From Nitrososphaerales archaeon TH5895 (GTDB lineage Archaea; Thermoproteota; Nitrososphaeria; Nitrososphaerales; Nitrososphaeraceae), in assembly GCA_014523695.1 (NCBI GenBank), contig JAATVS010000339.1, positions 1-8,136 of the forward strand: DNA of 8,136 bases. The letters are read 5' to 3'. Made by a program: the position numbers and the translations under genes. The notes beneath the pieces were generated by a model, which ran no database searches, was not told where the DNA came from, and worked only from the letters and a program-made list of their open reading frames with translations. Every line of letters starts with the position of its first letter. Within the stretch, counting starts at the first letter, position 1. This document shows positions 1-7,220 of the stretch, piece by piece.

Positions 1-1
1 C

Positions 2-1585
2 CTAATGAGCTAAGCTCATATTTCTTGGGATTTCCAATATCCGGTAAACGGTAAACAAGGAGTTTGAATGAACTTTTACTAGCTCAGATGTGGAATCCAT
101 CTTGTAACGAACAGAATCATCGCCTCCATCCGCGTCAACCAGATATGCATGATCGTCACGTTCATAGGTCGCATCTCTAAATAAATTCCCTAGACTTTCA
201 TAGCCGCTAAAACTTCTGTTTCCGGACAAACCTGAAATGAACCATCCTCTCCAGTCATTACTTCCAATGATTTTTGATTCGGTAGATGTGTTTTCATTTA
301 CCCAATGAATTACGTCTAGAACAATAGGAGATTGCCCGACTGTGACTGAATTAAATTGCATAGATTTTGGTGCAAATTTTTTGATGTTCATATCAAAGAG
401 ACCAATAATTGAAATCTGTGCATCATTTGGAAGCAAAGCATATGTGAAACCAAATTGGGCAAAAATAGAAAAAATTAATGCCGAAACTGCAATAAGCGTA
501 TAAGTATTTCTTAGCCATTTAGAAATTATTTGAATGGTCTTGATAAATCCGTAGCCCGCAAAGATTGAAAGGGATATACCAAATAGCAAGATCCACCTAT
601 CTGCAACAAGTTCCCTTGCGTGAGGAAACATTAGCCAGGTCATTGAGCCTATAAAGGCAACGATGAGGCTAATCTTTAATAACGGCTCTTTCAATCGTAC
701 ATAACCGACAACAGCCAGAGGAATAAGCAAAATATTAAGAGCTATGAAATAGGAAAAAAGATTAACCTGATTGTAGCTGTCATTCAACTTTCCGATTTCG
801 CCAGAAATTTGAGCATCCAGACCCGCGTTTGCTACACTACGGATCGAGGAACTCATAATTGAATATCCATCATCGGTAACAGTTAAAAGCGTGATAAATG
901 ATGCTAAAGCTACTACCAGACTTAATGCTACGGTCCTTTCTCTATAGAGTATGGTACAGATACAATAGATCACGATAAGCCATGCACCAACCATTCTATC
1001 AGAGACAACTGACAATACCGTAAATGTTAGGCAAGATACTAAGGATAGAAAAGGGTACGTGCTTGGGTGATTTTTTCTTAATCGTATTAGCATCGAAATT
1101 GCAAAAAACATCATGGTAAGAGAGAACATGTCCCTGTGTAAATCCCAGCTCGTTCTTAAAACAGGGATTTGGATAAGCACAAATAGTGTAATTAACACTG
1201 CAAAGAGATTACTATTTCTAACTATCGCCTTTCCCAATGAGAGGATCGATACTGCGAAAAGACCGAATATAAGAATTGCAACAGTAGAGATGGTAGTTTG
1301 GACTGATAAACCTGTTAAATTCTGTATAAGGTGAAGTACATACGTATAGAATGGATAATCTCTTAAAATTGTATTCCATCCAGTTTCAAAGTTGTGTAAC
1401 ATTGGGATATAGTAATTAATGACGTCATAACCTATCGGATATGGATAAGCAATTAGTTCAGTAACAGTCTTTAGGGCTATAGCGGAGAAGAAAACTATCA
1501 GGTAAAGGGAAGGATCTTTTCGAGAAAAAATCCTAACTGCACGCAATGAATGATAGTTTCCCAAAAGAGAATTATGTAAATTCAA
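2..1585 (-). CDS. GT-C-type polytopic membrane glycosyltransferase (putative)
   Basis: A 527-residue integral membrane protein with about eleven hydrophobic segments (roughly residues 26-46, 97-117, 126-142, 153-168, 176-195, 198-214, 218-236, 275-296, 303-320, 330-349 and 362-384), followed by a soluble tail of about 140 residues. Two acidic motifs fit the GT-C fold: GYDVINYY (D54) in the first outer loop and WDLHRD (D148, D152) before a later helix. GT-C enzymes use lipid-phosphate-linked sugars and work on the outer face of the membrane. The tail (IHWVNENT, then DWRGWFISGLSGNRSF) resembles the extracytoplasmic domain of archaeal GT-C-like proteins. The start is TTG at 1585, with only one in-frame stretch upstream before a TGA at 1631 and no ATG or clear Shine-Dalgarno, so the start is uncertain. 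It lies 78 bases after the amidotransferase and is probably the last gene seen of the cluster. The TAG stop is at 2-4, so the gene is complete. Donor and acceptor are unknown. Confidence 0.75.
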   Translation of the reverse strand: MNLHNSLLGNYHSLRAVRIFSRKDPSLYLIVFFSAIALKTVTELIAYPYPIGYDVINYYIPMLHNFETGWNTILRDYPFYTYVLHLIQNLTGLSVQTTISTVAILIFGLFAVSILSLGKAIVRNSNLFAVLITLFVLIQIPVLRTSWDLHRDMFSLTMMFFAISMLIRLRKNHPSTYPFLSLVSCLTFTVLSVVSDRMVGAWLIVIYCICTILYRERTVALSLVVALASFITLLTVTDDGYSIMSSSIRSVANAGLDAQISGEIGKLNDSYNQVNLFSYFIALNILLIPLAVVGYVRLKEPLLKISLIVAFIGSMTWLMFPHARELVADRWILLFGISLSIFAGYGFIKTIQIISKWLRNTYTLIAVSALIFSIFAQFGFTYALLPNDAQISIIGLFDMNIKKFAPKSMQFNSVTVGQSPIVLDVIHWVNENTSTESKIIGSNDWRGWFISGLSGNRSFSGYESLGNLFRDATYERDDHAYLVDADGGDDSVRYKMDSTSELVKVHSNSLFTVYRILEIPRNMSLAH

Positions 1586-1663
1586 ATAAACTGCTCTCGA
1601 GTTGGACTTGTCAACTTTTCGGACATCTTTTCAAGTTGGAGTTGCAAATACATACTTACACTT

Positions 1664-2908
1664 TCATATATGGTGTAAAGGATTCATTTCAGAAGTCACA
1701 AAAATCCTGTACCACACCTCTAGGCTTAGAATCTGCAACAGCTTACTAATATATCTAAGATCAAGATTTTCGTCAACTCGCTTAAGTGATCTCAGGTACC
1801 AATTTTTATCGATTAGACTATCCTCGAATACACGCCCATTATCCAAAAGCATGGTCACCGTTTCCCTGCCGGTGTTATTCCAAAGGCTTACAAGGTCCAT
1901 GCCATATCCAACCTTCACATTCATTTTTCTGTCAGAATCTGGGGCATAGATTCGAAGAATTTCACGTAGTGGAAGTTTTCCTATGTTGTTTTCCATACAG
2001 TATTTCATTTCTGATGGCATATCGAATCCAAACTCTACGACATCATTATCTAACAGAGGTGAAAATCCTTGCAGTTTAAAGAAACGGAAATATTTATCGT
2101 TGCTTGGCACAAAATCGTGCATGAGCTTGCCATTATAATCGGCCAATAGTACCTGGTCCAATGGATTCAGGTCATTGCTGAAATATGAATTAAGAAGAAA
2201 ATAGATCGAAGACCAATCAAACTTTAACTCGTTGGCAAACATTTCATGTTGATCGGGGACCCAATCCCTTTCATGGCAAGATAGATATACCTTGACTCTT
2301 TCTAAGGAGTTTGAATTTTGATCAAAACTCTGCAGAAATTTCTTGTATCGAAAAGTATACCCGGCAAAGATTTCATCGCCTCCATCTCCCGTGAACAACA
2401 GGTTAGAAATAGATTTTGCTTTCTTTATAAAGTAGTACTGGTAAATGTTCCACCTCGGTTCTTTTATGATATTTATCATCGCAGGCAAGTCACGTAGGGG
2501 ATTTTCCACGTAGACTTGCTGGAAACCTGCACCTTTCTGTTCTGCAAAATTCTTGGCTTCAAGGGCCTCGTTCTTTTCATCAAAACTGACGTTGATACAC
2601 TCCAGCTCTAACCCAGGATATTCTTCGCGCAGCAGACATAAAATTAGGTTAGAGTCTACACCTGCACTCAATGCGACACACACCTTATTTTGGGTAAATT
2701 TATCTAATTCTCTTCTAATCGCAGATCTAATTTTGGTCTCAAGAATACGAACAGAAACTGAATTCTTTTTTGTATAAGAATTGACGATATCTAGAACAGA
2801 TACATCTCTTAATCTGAAAGTAGGAACATAAATGTTCATCGGGTCGTACCGGAGAGTCAGCAAAGGGAGAAGGTTCATTTGATTAGTATTCTCTATTTCA
2901 AGTCCCAT
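1664..2908 (-). CDS. Asparagine-synthase-family amidotransferase, synthetase domain only
   Basis: A 414-residue protein matching the C-terminal ATP-dependent synthetase half of asparagine synthetase B. Visible signatures are the PP-loop ALSAGVDS at 79-86 (family norm SGGxDS, so the second Gly is Ala), the family motif TGDGGDEIFAGY at 173-184, SPLLD at 283-287 and GKLPLREILR at 310-319. Residues 18-35 look like the linker that normally joins the glutaminase to the synthetase. The N-terminal glutaminase domain of about 200 residues, with its catalytic Cys2, is absent. The ATG start at 2908 lies 18 bases after the stop of the upstream glycosyltransferase gene, so this is not an obvious truncation inside an open frame. 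Known relatives in O-antigen loci (WbpS/WbmE type) amidate sugar uronic acids. By context I infer amidation of a glycan acid, using free ammonia or a separate glutaminase. True asparagine synthesis is less likely but cannot be excluded. Confidence 0.8.
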   Translation of the reverse strand: MGLEIENTNQMNLLPLLTLRYDPMNIYVPTFRLRDVSVLDIVNSYTKKNSVSVRILETKIRSAIRRELDKFTQNKVCVALSAGVDSNLILCLLREEYPGLELECINVSFDEKNEALEAKNFAEQKGAGFQQVYVENPLRDLPAMINIIKEPRWNIYQYYFIKKAKSISNLLFTGDGGDEIFAGYTFRYKKFLQSFDQNSNSLERVKVYLSCHERDWVPDQHEMFANELKFDWSSIYFLLNSYFSNDLNPLDQVLLADYNGKLMHDFVPSNDKYFRFFKLQGFSPLLDNDVVEFGFDMPSEMKYCMENNIGKLPLREILRIYAPDSDRKMNVKVGYGMDLVSLWNNTGRETVTMLLDNGRVFEDSLIDKNWYLRSLKRVDENLDLRYISKLLQILSLEVWYRIFVTSEMNPLHHI

Positions 2909-2926
2909 TATGGCAGACGGTATTTA

Positions 2927-3823
2927 TTATTGTTGGCTCCGCACATACGCGCGTTCTAGTTGCTTTACAAGAGTGCTTACCGTATGATATTTTTCAACGT
3001 ATAATCTTCCTGCTTTTGCTAACCTCCGCTGCTCCTCGATGTCACTTAGAATGGACTCTAAATCGCTCTTGAGTGTATCCTTAGTTGTTCTGTAAATCGG
3101 GGGGTTATAACGTTGAAATAGCTGTGAACTGATGTAGGCGACAACTGGTTTACCTATTGCCATAGCCTCTAGCTCGAATTTCCCGAACCATCCAATTTGG
3201 GGTAGTATTTTTCCAACAACGAGATCGCACGAGGAGAGGATTGTCAGAACCTCGCTCCGAGGAATGTCAAATAAAGTCACTATTTCACACTTGCCTTCCT
3301 TCTCCAATTGTTGAAGAGGGTTTGAGTATAAATCTGCATACTTCTGATACAACCTGTAATGAGGATAGTGAGCAACAATTGGCTTACGTGAAGGAGCGAA
3401 TTTGTCTGAATAACTGGGAGTATAAGCAAGGTGTTCTAGATCCATGGGAGTAGGAAACCACTCGCCGTTAGGAGCAAATTCCAATAGATCAGGCGTAGAA
3501 ACTAGACAAAAATCATTATCAATTTTTCCCCTTAGATCATCTCCGTGGTAATGTTTTAAGTAGGTCCGGTTTTCTTTACGTTTTTCTAGAATCCTCTTGA
3601 GAGACCCATAGGGATAGTGATAGTGCCAGATATCGTATCCCTTCAGTTTCTTCAAGAATTTCCATCTTGATATTGGAAAATAGTAATTTACCTTTTCTCC
3701 TCCGAACTGTCGGTGCAGGTATTTATTGAAAACGAATACGTCTGCTTCGTTTCCTAAAAATCGTTGATGTTTGCTCAGTATGGACGCGATTCCGGCGGTA
3801 TTATTTACGTGTGCAATTCTCAT
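2927..3823 (-). CDS. GT4-like (group 1) cytosolic glycosyltransferase
   Basis: A 298-residue protein of GT-B fold type, probably cytosolic because no signal peptide or membrane segment is seen. The N-terminal half begins MRIAHVNNTAGIAS, a first Rossmann strand and glycine-containing loop, and carries HYHGDDLRG at 91-99, typical of group 1 transferases. The C-terminal half contains GWFGKFELEAMAIGKPVV at 211-228, the nucleotide-sugar binding block. In the classic EX7E motif the first Glu is Gly (G211) and the second is kept (E219); a GWYG...EAMA form is known in one branch of the family. At about 300 residues it is shorter than the usual 350-400. ATG start at 3823, with a GAGGT ribosome-binding site nine bases upstream. 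It sits between the lyase gene (81 bases) and the amidotransferase gene (18 bases). It probably adds a sugar to a lipid carrier at the cytosolic face; donor unknown. Confidence 0.8.
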   Translation of the reverse strand: MRIAHVNNTAGIASILSKHQRFLGNEADVFVFNKYLHRQFGGEKVNYYFPISRWKFLKKLKGYDIWHYHYPYGSLKRILEKRKENRTYLKHYHGDDLRGKIDNDFCLVSTPDLLEFAPNGEWFPTPMDLEHLAYTPSYSDKFAPSRKPIVAHYPHYRLYQKYADLYSNPLQQLEKEGKCEIVTLFDIPRSEVLTILSSCDLVVGKILPQIGWFGKFELEAMAIGKPVVAYISSQLFQRYNPPIYRTTKDTLKSDLESILSDIEEQRRLAKAGRLYVEKYHTVSTLVKQLERAYVRSQQ

Positions 3824-3832
3824 TTTAACGTA

Positions 3833-3837
3833 ACCTC
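3833..3837 (-). promoter_or_regulatory. Shine-Dalgarno site of the GT4-like gene
   Basis: On the minus strand GAGGT lies nine bases before the ATG at 3823. It fits the anti-Shine-Dalgarno end of archaeal 16S rRNA, supports this start, and is consistent with translation from within a polycistronic message. It is the only clear site of this kind in the cluster. Confidence 0.5.
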
Positions 3838-3904
3838 AAAAATACTCCGAAGGCAGACTGGACCACAACACCATTATCACAGCTAGAACTAATGTTTTGG
3901 GTTC

Positions 3905-4783
3905 CTAATGCGTAGTGTATTTGCGTTCTAAATCTATGTACTTTTGCAGGTTTACAAGCCGATTGAATTCTTCAAATGTGATCATCTTCTCCCTTTCTCT
4001 GGAGGTACTACCCGATCTATGGAGCTCCTCAAAGACTTGTTTCATAGCAAATGCTGAAGCGAATAGACCGGAGAGGGGAAAAACGCCGATCCTGAAACCC
4101 AGGTCATGAAGCTCTGGCGCTGACAGGTTTGGTGTGATGCCTCCCTCGATCATATTAGCGACCAATGGGGCATCAATCTTGCTGCCTATTTCCTTTAGCT
4201 CGTCTATCGATCTAGGAGCTTCGACAAAGATGACATCTGCGCCAGATTTGAAATATTCTCTGCCACGTTCTATGGCTTCATCCAGGCCCGATGTGGCACG
4301 AGCATCAGTCCTTGCAACTACAATAAAGTCATTGTCGTCACGAGCGTCGATCGCAGCACTTAACTTCAGCAAATATTCATCGACTGAAATTATTTCCTTT
4401 CCTGCCATGTGGCCACAACGCTTAGGCCATACCTGATCCTCTAAAAATATTCCTGAAGCACCCATCGCTTCAAGGTCTTTCACAATGCGCCACACGCTAA
4501 GGGGATTACCATACCCAGTATCGATATCTACTATGACTGGTACATTCACCGCTCGTACAATTTTTCGTGCATTATCCATCGTTTCCCCAGCATTCAAAAA
4601 GCCATAATCGGGCATACCTAACACAGTAGCTGCAGAACCATAACCGGTTTGAAAAATAGCGTCGAAGCCAGTGATCTCAGTGATTCGGGCGCTCAAAGCG
4701 TCAAATACCCCCGGCAATACGAGAAATTCACTGGGGTTCAAAATTTTATGTCTAAGATGTTGTATGTCTGATTTGGAATTCAT
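3905..4783 (-). CDS. Isocitrate lyase/PEP mutase superfamily lyase (methylisocitrate-lyase-like)
   Basis: A 292-residue soluble TIM-barrel-type enzyme, the usual length for the family. Motifs in order: PGVFDALSARI at 24-34, TGYGSAATVLGMPDYGF at 46-62, DIDTGYGN at 86-93 (metal-binding Asp), EDQ at 115-117, KRCGH at 121-125, ARTDA at 157-161 and EGG.TP at 213-218. KRCGH carries the catalytic Cys (C123) of isocitrate, methylisocitrate and dimethylmalate lyases. PEP mutase has EDKxxxKxNS here, so phosphonate synthesis is not supported. The enzyme should cleave a C-C bond in a 2-hydroxy (or branched) dicarboxylic/tricarboxylic acid with Mg2+; oxaloacetate hydrolase activity is another family option. 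No prpC or prpD-like partner lies nearby. The ATG at 4783 is the first gene of the cluster and is divergent from the RNase HI-like gene. Class is confident; substrate is unknown. Confidence 0.85.
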   Translation of the reverse strand: MNSKSDIQHLRHKILNPSEFLVLPGVFDALSARITEITGFDAIFQTGYGSAATVLGMPDYGFLNAGETMDNARKIVRAVNVPVIVDIDTGYGNPLSVWRIVKDLEAMGASGIFLEDQVWPKRCGHMAGKEIISVDEYLLKLSAAIDARDDNDFIVVARTDARATSGLDEAIERGREYFKSGADVIFVEAPRSIDELKEIGSKIDAPLVANMIEGGITPNLSAPELHDLGFRIGVFPLSGLFASAFAMKQVFEELHRSGSTSREREKMITFEEFNRLVNLQKYIDLERKYTTH

Positions 4784-4805
4784 GATGCAGAATAGAATAA
4801 ATCGG

Positions 4806-4813
4806 CTATTAAG
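4806..4813 (-). promoter_or_regulatory. Possible TATA box of the glycan/lyase cluster
   Basis: On the minus strand CTTAATAG spans -30 to -23 from the lyase ATG. That is the correct place for an archaeal TATA box feeding a leaderless or nearly leaderless transcript. The match is weak and the region is AT-rich. Confidence 0.3.
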
Positions 4814-4923
4814 TTATCGTCATATTCTGTTAAAACAATCCGTTTATCACAGGTCTGCATACTAAATGAGCTCGCAAATTCGCTTGACTGATGACTAGGA
4901 AGCAAGTCATTCATATGCAACAA

Positions 4924-4940
4924 ACAAATCCAAAATTTGT
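4924..4940. repeat. Small inverted repeat between divergent genes
   Basis: ACAAAT, a five-base spacer, then ATTTGT: perfect six-base arms in the 266-base spacer between the divergent lyase and RNase HI-like genes. It could be an operator, but such short AT-rich repeats also arise by chance. Confidence 0.25.
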
Positions 4941-5010
4941 GTCCTATATTCAGTCTGCGAATAGATCCTTTATACCAACTCCTCTACAAGTAATTTGGGG
5001 TCAAACATAA

Positions 5011-5018
5011 GTATATAT
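5011..5018 (+). promoter_or_regulatory. Likely TATA box of the RNase HI-like gene
   Basis: GTATATAT, preceded by an A-rich stretch. Its centre lies about 35 bases before the GTG at 5050, which would place the transcript start near 5040 and leave a leader of about ten bases. Confidence 0.45.
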
Positions 5019-5049
5019 CGCAACTGGCCTCTTCAAATGACCGATCTAG

Positions 5050-5406
5050 GTGGTTCTACATATTTATGTAGATGGTAGCGGTAGTCCTAACTTCAGATAT
5101 GGTTATCTAATTGACGAGACTGGGGAATCTCATATGGAATCTCGTGAAGGTATTACTAATAATGAGGCGGAATACTTTGCCATCATCACTGCGCTTAACG
5201 GTGTCATTGACAAAGACAATCACATCATAATACTGTCTGATAGCCAATTGGTGGTTAATCAAATAAATCATAAATATGGAATAAACAGTCAAAATTTGAG
5301 AAGTCTAGCATCGCAGGTTTGGGTCCTCGAAAAAAAGTTCGACAAATTTGAACTCCATTGGATCCGCAGGTCAGAAAATAAGGCGGGAAAGATGCTTGGT
5401 AGTTAA
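5050..5406 (+). CDS. RNase HI-like protein, short, last catalytic Asp displaced or missing
   Basis: A 118-residue RNase H-fold protein. RNase HI removes the RNA strand of RNA-DNA hybrids using four carboxylates and two Mg2+ ions. Three are evident: D8 in YVDGSG, E41 in TNNEAEY and D64 in SDSQLVVNQI. The fourth should appear as N-x-x-A-D near the C-terminus, but the protein reads ENKAGKMLGS and stops, with Gly113 after the Ala, and it lacks the usual final helix. The start is GTG, placed directly after an in-frame TAG at 5047; D8 lies where it does in short family members, so no longer N-terminus is missing. Removing one G from the GCGGGA at about 5388-5393 would give NKAERCLVVKNT, with an acid at that place, so a recent frameshift or sequencing error is possible. 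Archaeal single-domain RNase HI proteins are usually about 130-150 residues. The fold call is firm; activity is uncertain. Confidence 0.75.
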   Translation: MVLHIYVDGSGSPNFRYGYLIDETGESHMESREGITNNEAEYFAIITALNGVIDKDNHIIILSDSQLVVNQINHKYGINSQNLRSLASQVWVLEKKFDKFELHWIRRSENKAGKMLGS

Positions 5407-5598
5407 AAATACATAATCTGCACTCCAAAAGACATATACAAGAATCACACTGAATGCGATTACTTTATGATACCAATCAAATCTATTAAATGGAATGTCC
5501 AATACACGTTCCAATCTGCAGCACCATAATATATTCTATTCAATAAGACAGCATCTCAACTGTAAAGGTTCTAAAGATTTCAAGACTTGAGAACATAC

Positions 5599-5623
5599 TC
5601 CATCTTGTAATGACAAGATAGGA
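5599..5623. repeat. Ten-pair bulged hairpin, possible structured RNA or terminator
   Basis: TCCATCTTGT pairs with ACAAGATaGGA through a four-base AATG loop, with one unpaired A. It is nested in a longer-range pair, AACATA (5592-5597) with TATGTT (5631-5636), and lies just after TCAAG-A-CTTGA (5580-5590). It is the best hairpin seen in the spacer. No gene is assigned. It is about 190 bases beyond the RNase HI-like stop, rather far for its terminator. Confidence 0.35.
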
Positions 5624-6191
5624 CTTTAAATATGTTATTAATAATTTATGGAAGTAATGAATCTAGACTTACACAATCTAAGCCAACTTCAACTTAAATA
5701 CTGTCTAATATTCATTCTTAGGATAAATCTTGAAAATGATTCTCTCTGGAGTAAAACCATATGACTATTCAAATGTATATTTTATCTCCTTTCCCCTGGC
5801 ACAATATAGTCAATAAAGGAAAACAATTTGTCTAACCACCTTAAATCCAAGTTGGGAGAATACTAAACTAAGGTAGGCCTAACCTGTAATTTGAAGGAAG
5901 TACTGCACAACTGTCTTTGAACTTAACAAACGCAACCAGGATTTCTGGTCAATTCGACTGTAAGAATAATAAGTAAGAGGACTAAATTGATCACTTTTCA
6001 CTAACAACCCAAACATTTGATACAAAATCATTTAATGCATGGGGAATCGCTATAGGATCAGACAAGGAAGAACCTTTGGGCTTCTGTATTTCACAAGTCT
6101 AAAGCCCTAGGCAAGCGAAAACTGCCTTCCTCCATTATTTTATTATGTTCTCAATACTAGAATTGTCCTCATAGTTCTGATACTTTTAAAC

Positions 6192-6214
6192 GAACAAACA
6201 AACAGGATTTGTTC
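6192..6214 (-). terminator. Possible terminator of the winged-helix gene
   Basis: On the minus strand GAACAAA and TTTGTTC form a seven-pair stem around nine bases, within a T-rich tract that continues to about 6185. It begins about 38 bases after the winged-helix stop. Archaeal termination mainly needs T-rich stretches, which this provides. Confidence 0.35.
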
Positions 6215-6251
6215 TTAGATCGTCGCTCTTACCTCCGAACTATTCCGGCAG

Positions 6252-6521
6252 TTATAATGCAGAGCTTTCTTCTTCTGAAATAGAGGTTAATTCATTCATA
6301 GTATTGTAAATTTCCAAGTATCTCTTTCCTTTTTGGGTAGTGATATATGTCTGTTCACCCAACTTATATTCTAGCAATCCATTATCTTGTAATTCAGTCA
6401 AATGAGCACAAAGTTGATTGTGAGAAAGGTACGCCTTATACATAATCTTGGTCTTGTTTTCTGCAGCTATTGCTGCCTCCAAAATCATAGCATTTATGTC
6501 CTGTCTCCCTCTATTTTTCAT
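6252..6521 (-). CDS. Winged-helix DNA-binding protein (HTH_45-like)
   Basis: An 89-residue single-domain protein. RQDINAMILEAA forms helix 1. KTKIMYKAYLSHNQL (23-37) leads into the recognition helix SHNQLCAHLTELQDNGLL (33-50). The wing YKLGEQTYITTQKGKRYL (52-69) follows, then a short acidic tail. The KT.IMYKA.LS..QL...L..L...GLL pattern, ending in T.KG..YL, is typical of the small winged-helix regulators that are numerous in ammonia-oxidising archaea. It probably binds DNA as a dimer; its targets cannot be read from the sequence. ATG start at 6521, with a TATA-like box at the leaderless distance. It is a single gene, with wide spacers on both sides. Confidence 0.85.
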   Translation of the reverse strand: MKNRGRQDINAMILEAAIAAENKTKIMYKAYLSHNQLCAHLTELQDNGLLEYKLGEQTYITTQKGKRYLEIYNTMNELTSISEEESSAL

Positions 6522-6886
6522 GATATGAATTGCTATGGAAGATGTAGTTATTTATCAGAATCGAAAAGAGGTTATCAGTTTAGGTTATATTGCATACTTA
6601 TGGTATTCCATACTATAATATTCTTCTTGCAAAAACTAGTACTATGTATTACATATGTATTTTTAGGACTTCAAACCGACCAGAAGTTATTAGAACTTAA
6701 CACTAAATATTTAGTAAGCTTGCAAATATTGTGCGGTCTCCACTGAATCACCCCCCCTTACTCTCAATCGGCAAGATAGGCAAAATGGAAATTGTTCAAT
6801 CCTGGCTACTACAACACTTTCAGGCGATGTCGTATTTTTCCAGATTATTGGAGTAACTCCGATATAATCTTACGAACAATGCGGTT
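6522..6886. other. 365-base spacer upstream of the winged-helix gene
   Basis: No supported gene. The proximal end carries the winged-helix promoter. Elsewhere it holds a run of seven C at 6751-6757, unusual in this AT-rich setting, and an 11-base palindrome GGAGTAACTCC at 6850-6860, which is 27 bases past the stop of the neighbouring zinc mini-protein. A 23-codon frame at 6785-6856 (plus) has no support beyond being open. Confidence 0.55.
6547..6554 (-). promoter_or_regulatory. TATA box of the winged-helix gene
   Basis: On the minus strand GATAAATAAC occurs, with its TAAATAAC core at -33 to -26 from the ATG at 6521. This spacing predicts a leaderless transcript. Nearly the same box precedes the CBS gene. 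Confidence 0.45.
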
Positions 6887-7042
6887 TCAAGTTCTTTTTC
6901 CCTTCCATCCTTCAAAGCACTGTAGATGGTAGTACTCTGTTTCATTTCCTGTATTGGCTACCACGTACACGCTCCCGAGGGAGTCCAGATTTATCACTTT
7001 TTTGCATTCACTGCAGAATACTGGAGCTTGTGCTGCCGACAT
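6887..7042 (-). CDS. 51-residue Cys/His zinc-binding-type mini-protein
   Basis: The sequence begins MSAAQAPVFCSECKKVINL and ends in EYYHLQCFEGWKGKRT. It contains C10-x2-C13-x25-H39-x2-C42, a plausible single zinc site of zinc-ribbon or LIM/treble-clef-like form, with a conserved-looking HxxCF and a basic end. I do not recognise the family. The ATG at 7042 is preferred; an in-frame TTG at 7075 would add 11 residues (MPTKEGQERIT) but has no better signals, and TTAAAATCTTAA at about -48 to -37 from the ATG could be the TATA box with a short leader. It is probably a small cytosolic protein that binds nucleic acid or a partner. It is on the same strand as the winged-helix gene but 365 bases away, so not an operon. 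Confidence 0.55.
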   Translation of the reverse strand: MSAAQAPVFCSECKKVINLDSLGSVYVVANTGNETEYYHLQCFEGWKGKRT

Positions 7043-7220
7043 AGTTATTCTTTCCTGTCCCTCTTTAGTAGGCAAGAATTAAGATTTTAACTTTGCTGTT
7101 CATCATTTCCTATTTTGATAGGTCTGGCTAGCATATCTGCGTGCTGTAAATGCCATGATAATCTCCATTTTAGGAAGGTTCCCACGCATCCATAATGTCA
7201 AAAGGGGGATTAAGGTATTT

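Larger units (their letters stand above)
5407..6251. other. 845-base AT-rich spacer without a supported gene
   Basis: Stops are frequent in all frames. I see no tRNA (no convincing GGTTCRA T-loop), no CRISPR and no mobile element. Contents are short hairpins: the bulged stem at 5599-5623, TCCTTT/AAAGGA at 5787-5820, ACCAG/CTGGT at 5935-5949, GGGCTT/AAGCCC at 6078-6107, and a T-rich element at 6192-6214. The longest small frame I noticed is 38 codons (5648-5764, plus), unsupported by a good promoter. Confidence 0.6.

Noticed and set aside
96..107. The 12-mer TCCATCTTGTAA shared with 5599-5610
   Set aside because: One 12-base match is expected by chance in AT-rich DNA of this length and it does not extend.
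3905..4783. PEP mutase for phosphonate-decorated glycans, as in some marine ammonia-oxidising archaea
   Set aside because: The active-site segment reads EDQVWPKRCGH, not the EDKxxxKxNS form of PEP mutase, and no phosphonopyruvate decarboxylase lies nearby.
5560..5600. Possible tRNA T-arm at GGTTCTAAAGATT
   Set aside because: The T-loop lacks the needed purine-A pattern and there is no matching acceptor, D or anticodon stem.
5648..5764. A 38-codon plus-strand frame beginning MEVMNLDLHNL
   Set aside because: No ribosome-binding site, a TATA-like stretch too close for a leaderless start, and no recognisable motif; expected by chance in a spacer of this length.
6402..6746. A 114-codon plus-strand frame
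   Set aside because: It overlaps the winged-helix gene antisense, has an unlikely hydrophobic and Cys-rich composition, and is best explained as a shadow.
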